From Candidatus Clavichlamydia salmonicola (lineage in GTDB: Bacteria; Chlamydiota; Chlamydiia; Chlamydiales; Chlamydiaceae), in NCBI RefSeq assembly GCF_015356765.1, contig NZ_WTCQ01000001.1, forward strand, positions 406,379-470,378: a stretch of DNA of 64,000 nucleotides, read 5' to 3'. The notes beneath the pieces were generated by a model. It did no database searches. It was given only the letters and a program-made list of their open reading frames with translations, and was not told the origin of the DNA. The position numbers and the translations under genes were made by a program. Positions 63,892 through 64,000 of the stretch are shown one piece after another (the first letter of the stretch is position 1; every line of letters starts with the position of its first letter).

Positions 63892-64000
63892 AGTTTTTCA
63901 AATGGTAATAATTTCAAATTACCATTTTCTTCATCAGAAGCTGTCTGTAATATAAAAAAAATTATGAGCTCCTGTTCTGCTAGTATTATGTGTCTTTTCT
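63892..64000 (+). pseudogene. Start of a second right-edge family copy, apparently frameshifted
   Basis: From 63907 the frame reads NNFKLPFSSSEAVCNIKKI, matching NNFKLPF...SPSEALCNIRNN near the start of the preceding gene. The preceding gene begins ATGGTTAGTAATAAT, while here it is ATGGTAATAAT, a four-base loss that puts the ATG at 63902 out of frame. The first in-frame Met is at 63964. So it is either a pseudogene or a gene with a later start; the window ends before this can be settled. Confidence 0.5.

Overview
The window is AT-rich bacterial DNA from a member of the order Chlamydiales. Gene content and order follow the Chlamydia trachomatis chromosome closely. From memory of C. trachomatis numbering, 2.2-23.4 kb matches CT675-CT693, 27.7-45.6 kb matches CT553-CT536, and 47.0-61.9 kb matches CT532-CT504. 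It is probably not a standard Chlamydiaceae genome. The ompA (MOMP) gene expected between rpsB and the PBP2 gene is absent, parB is replaced by two other genes, the lpxC/lpxA/fmt/lnt neighbours of fabZ are missing, and lineage-specific gene families occupy the edges and one central island. A relative of Chlamydiaceae such as a Clavichlamydia- or Rhabdochlamydia-like lineage is an inference only. I saw no insertion sequence, phage gene, CRISPR array or rRNA.

Layout. (1) 0-2.1 kb: two tandem copies of an unknown protein family (the first runs off the left edge) and a decayed third copy. (2) 2.2-7.1 kb, minus strand: tRNA-Gly, rpsB, tsf, pyrH, frr, tRNA-Glu, tRNA-Lys, mcsA, mcsB, that is translation genes followed by the McsA/McsB protein arginine kinase pair. 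(3) 7.4-16.6 kb, plus strand: a very large PBP2 transpeptidase, a TPR protein, then the sufBCDS iron-sulfur assembly operon. (4) 16.6-20.1 kb, minus: a polysaccharide-deacetylase-like protein, a secreted protein, and the dppF/dppD peptide-transport ATPases. (5) 20.1-23.4 kb, plus: a PhoU-like protein, a PiT phosphate transporter and pgk. (6) 23.4-27.7 kb: four unrecognised genes, one with an in-frame 150-bp tandem repeat. They sit where C. trachomatis keeps type III effectors and where synteny breaks. (7) 27.7-45.6 kb: an RNA m5C methyltransferase, a D,D-carboxypeptidase, an RsbW-like kinase, dnaE, the sugar-phosphate antiporter uhpC, hisS, aspS, mip, a SpoU methyltransferase, thioredoxin, tsaE and dnaQ. 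(8) 45.9-47.4 kb: a protein resembling the inclusion-membrane protein Cap1 (CT529), and fabZ. (9) 47.9-61.9 kb: the long ribosomal-protein, secY, rpoA, rplQ operon with gapA and a CT504-like gene. (10) 61.9-64 kb: tRNA-Leu with a tandem decayed duplicate, and an unknown membrane-protein family whose next copy begins, apparently broken, at the right edge.

Functionally most of the window is housekeeping: translation, transcription, DNA replication, Fe-S assembly, division-type peptidoglycan synthesis, phosphate, peptide and hexose-phosphate uptake from a host, and glycolysis. Host-interaction candidates are the Cap1-like protein, the island after pgk, and the edge families. CT-number comparisons are recalled, not computed.
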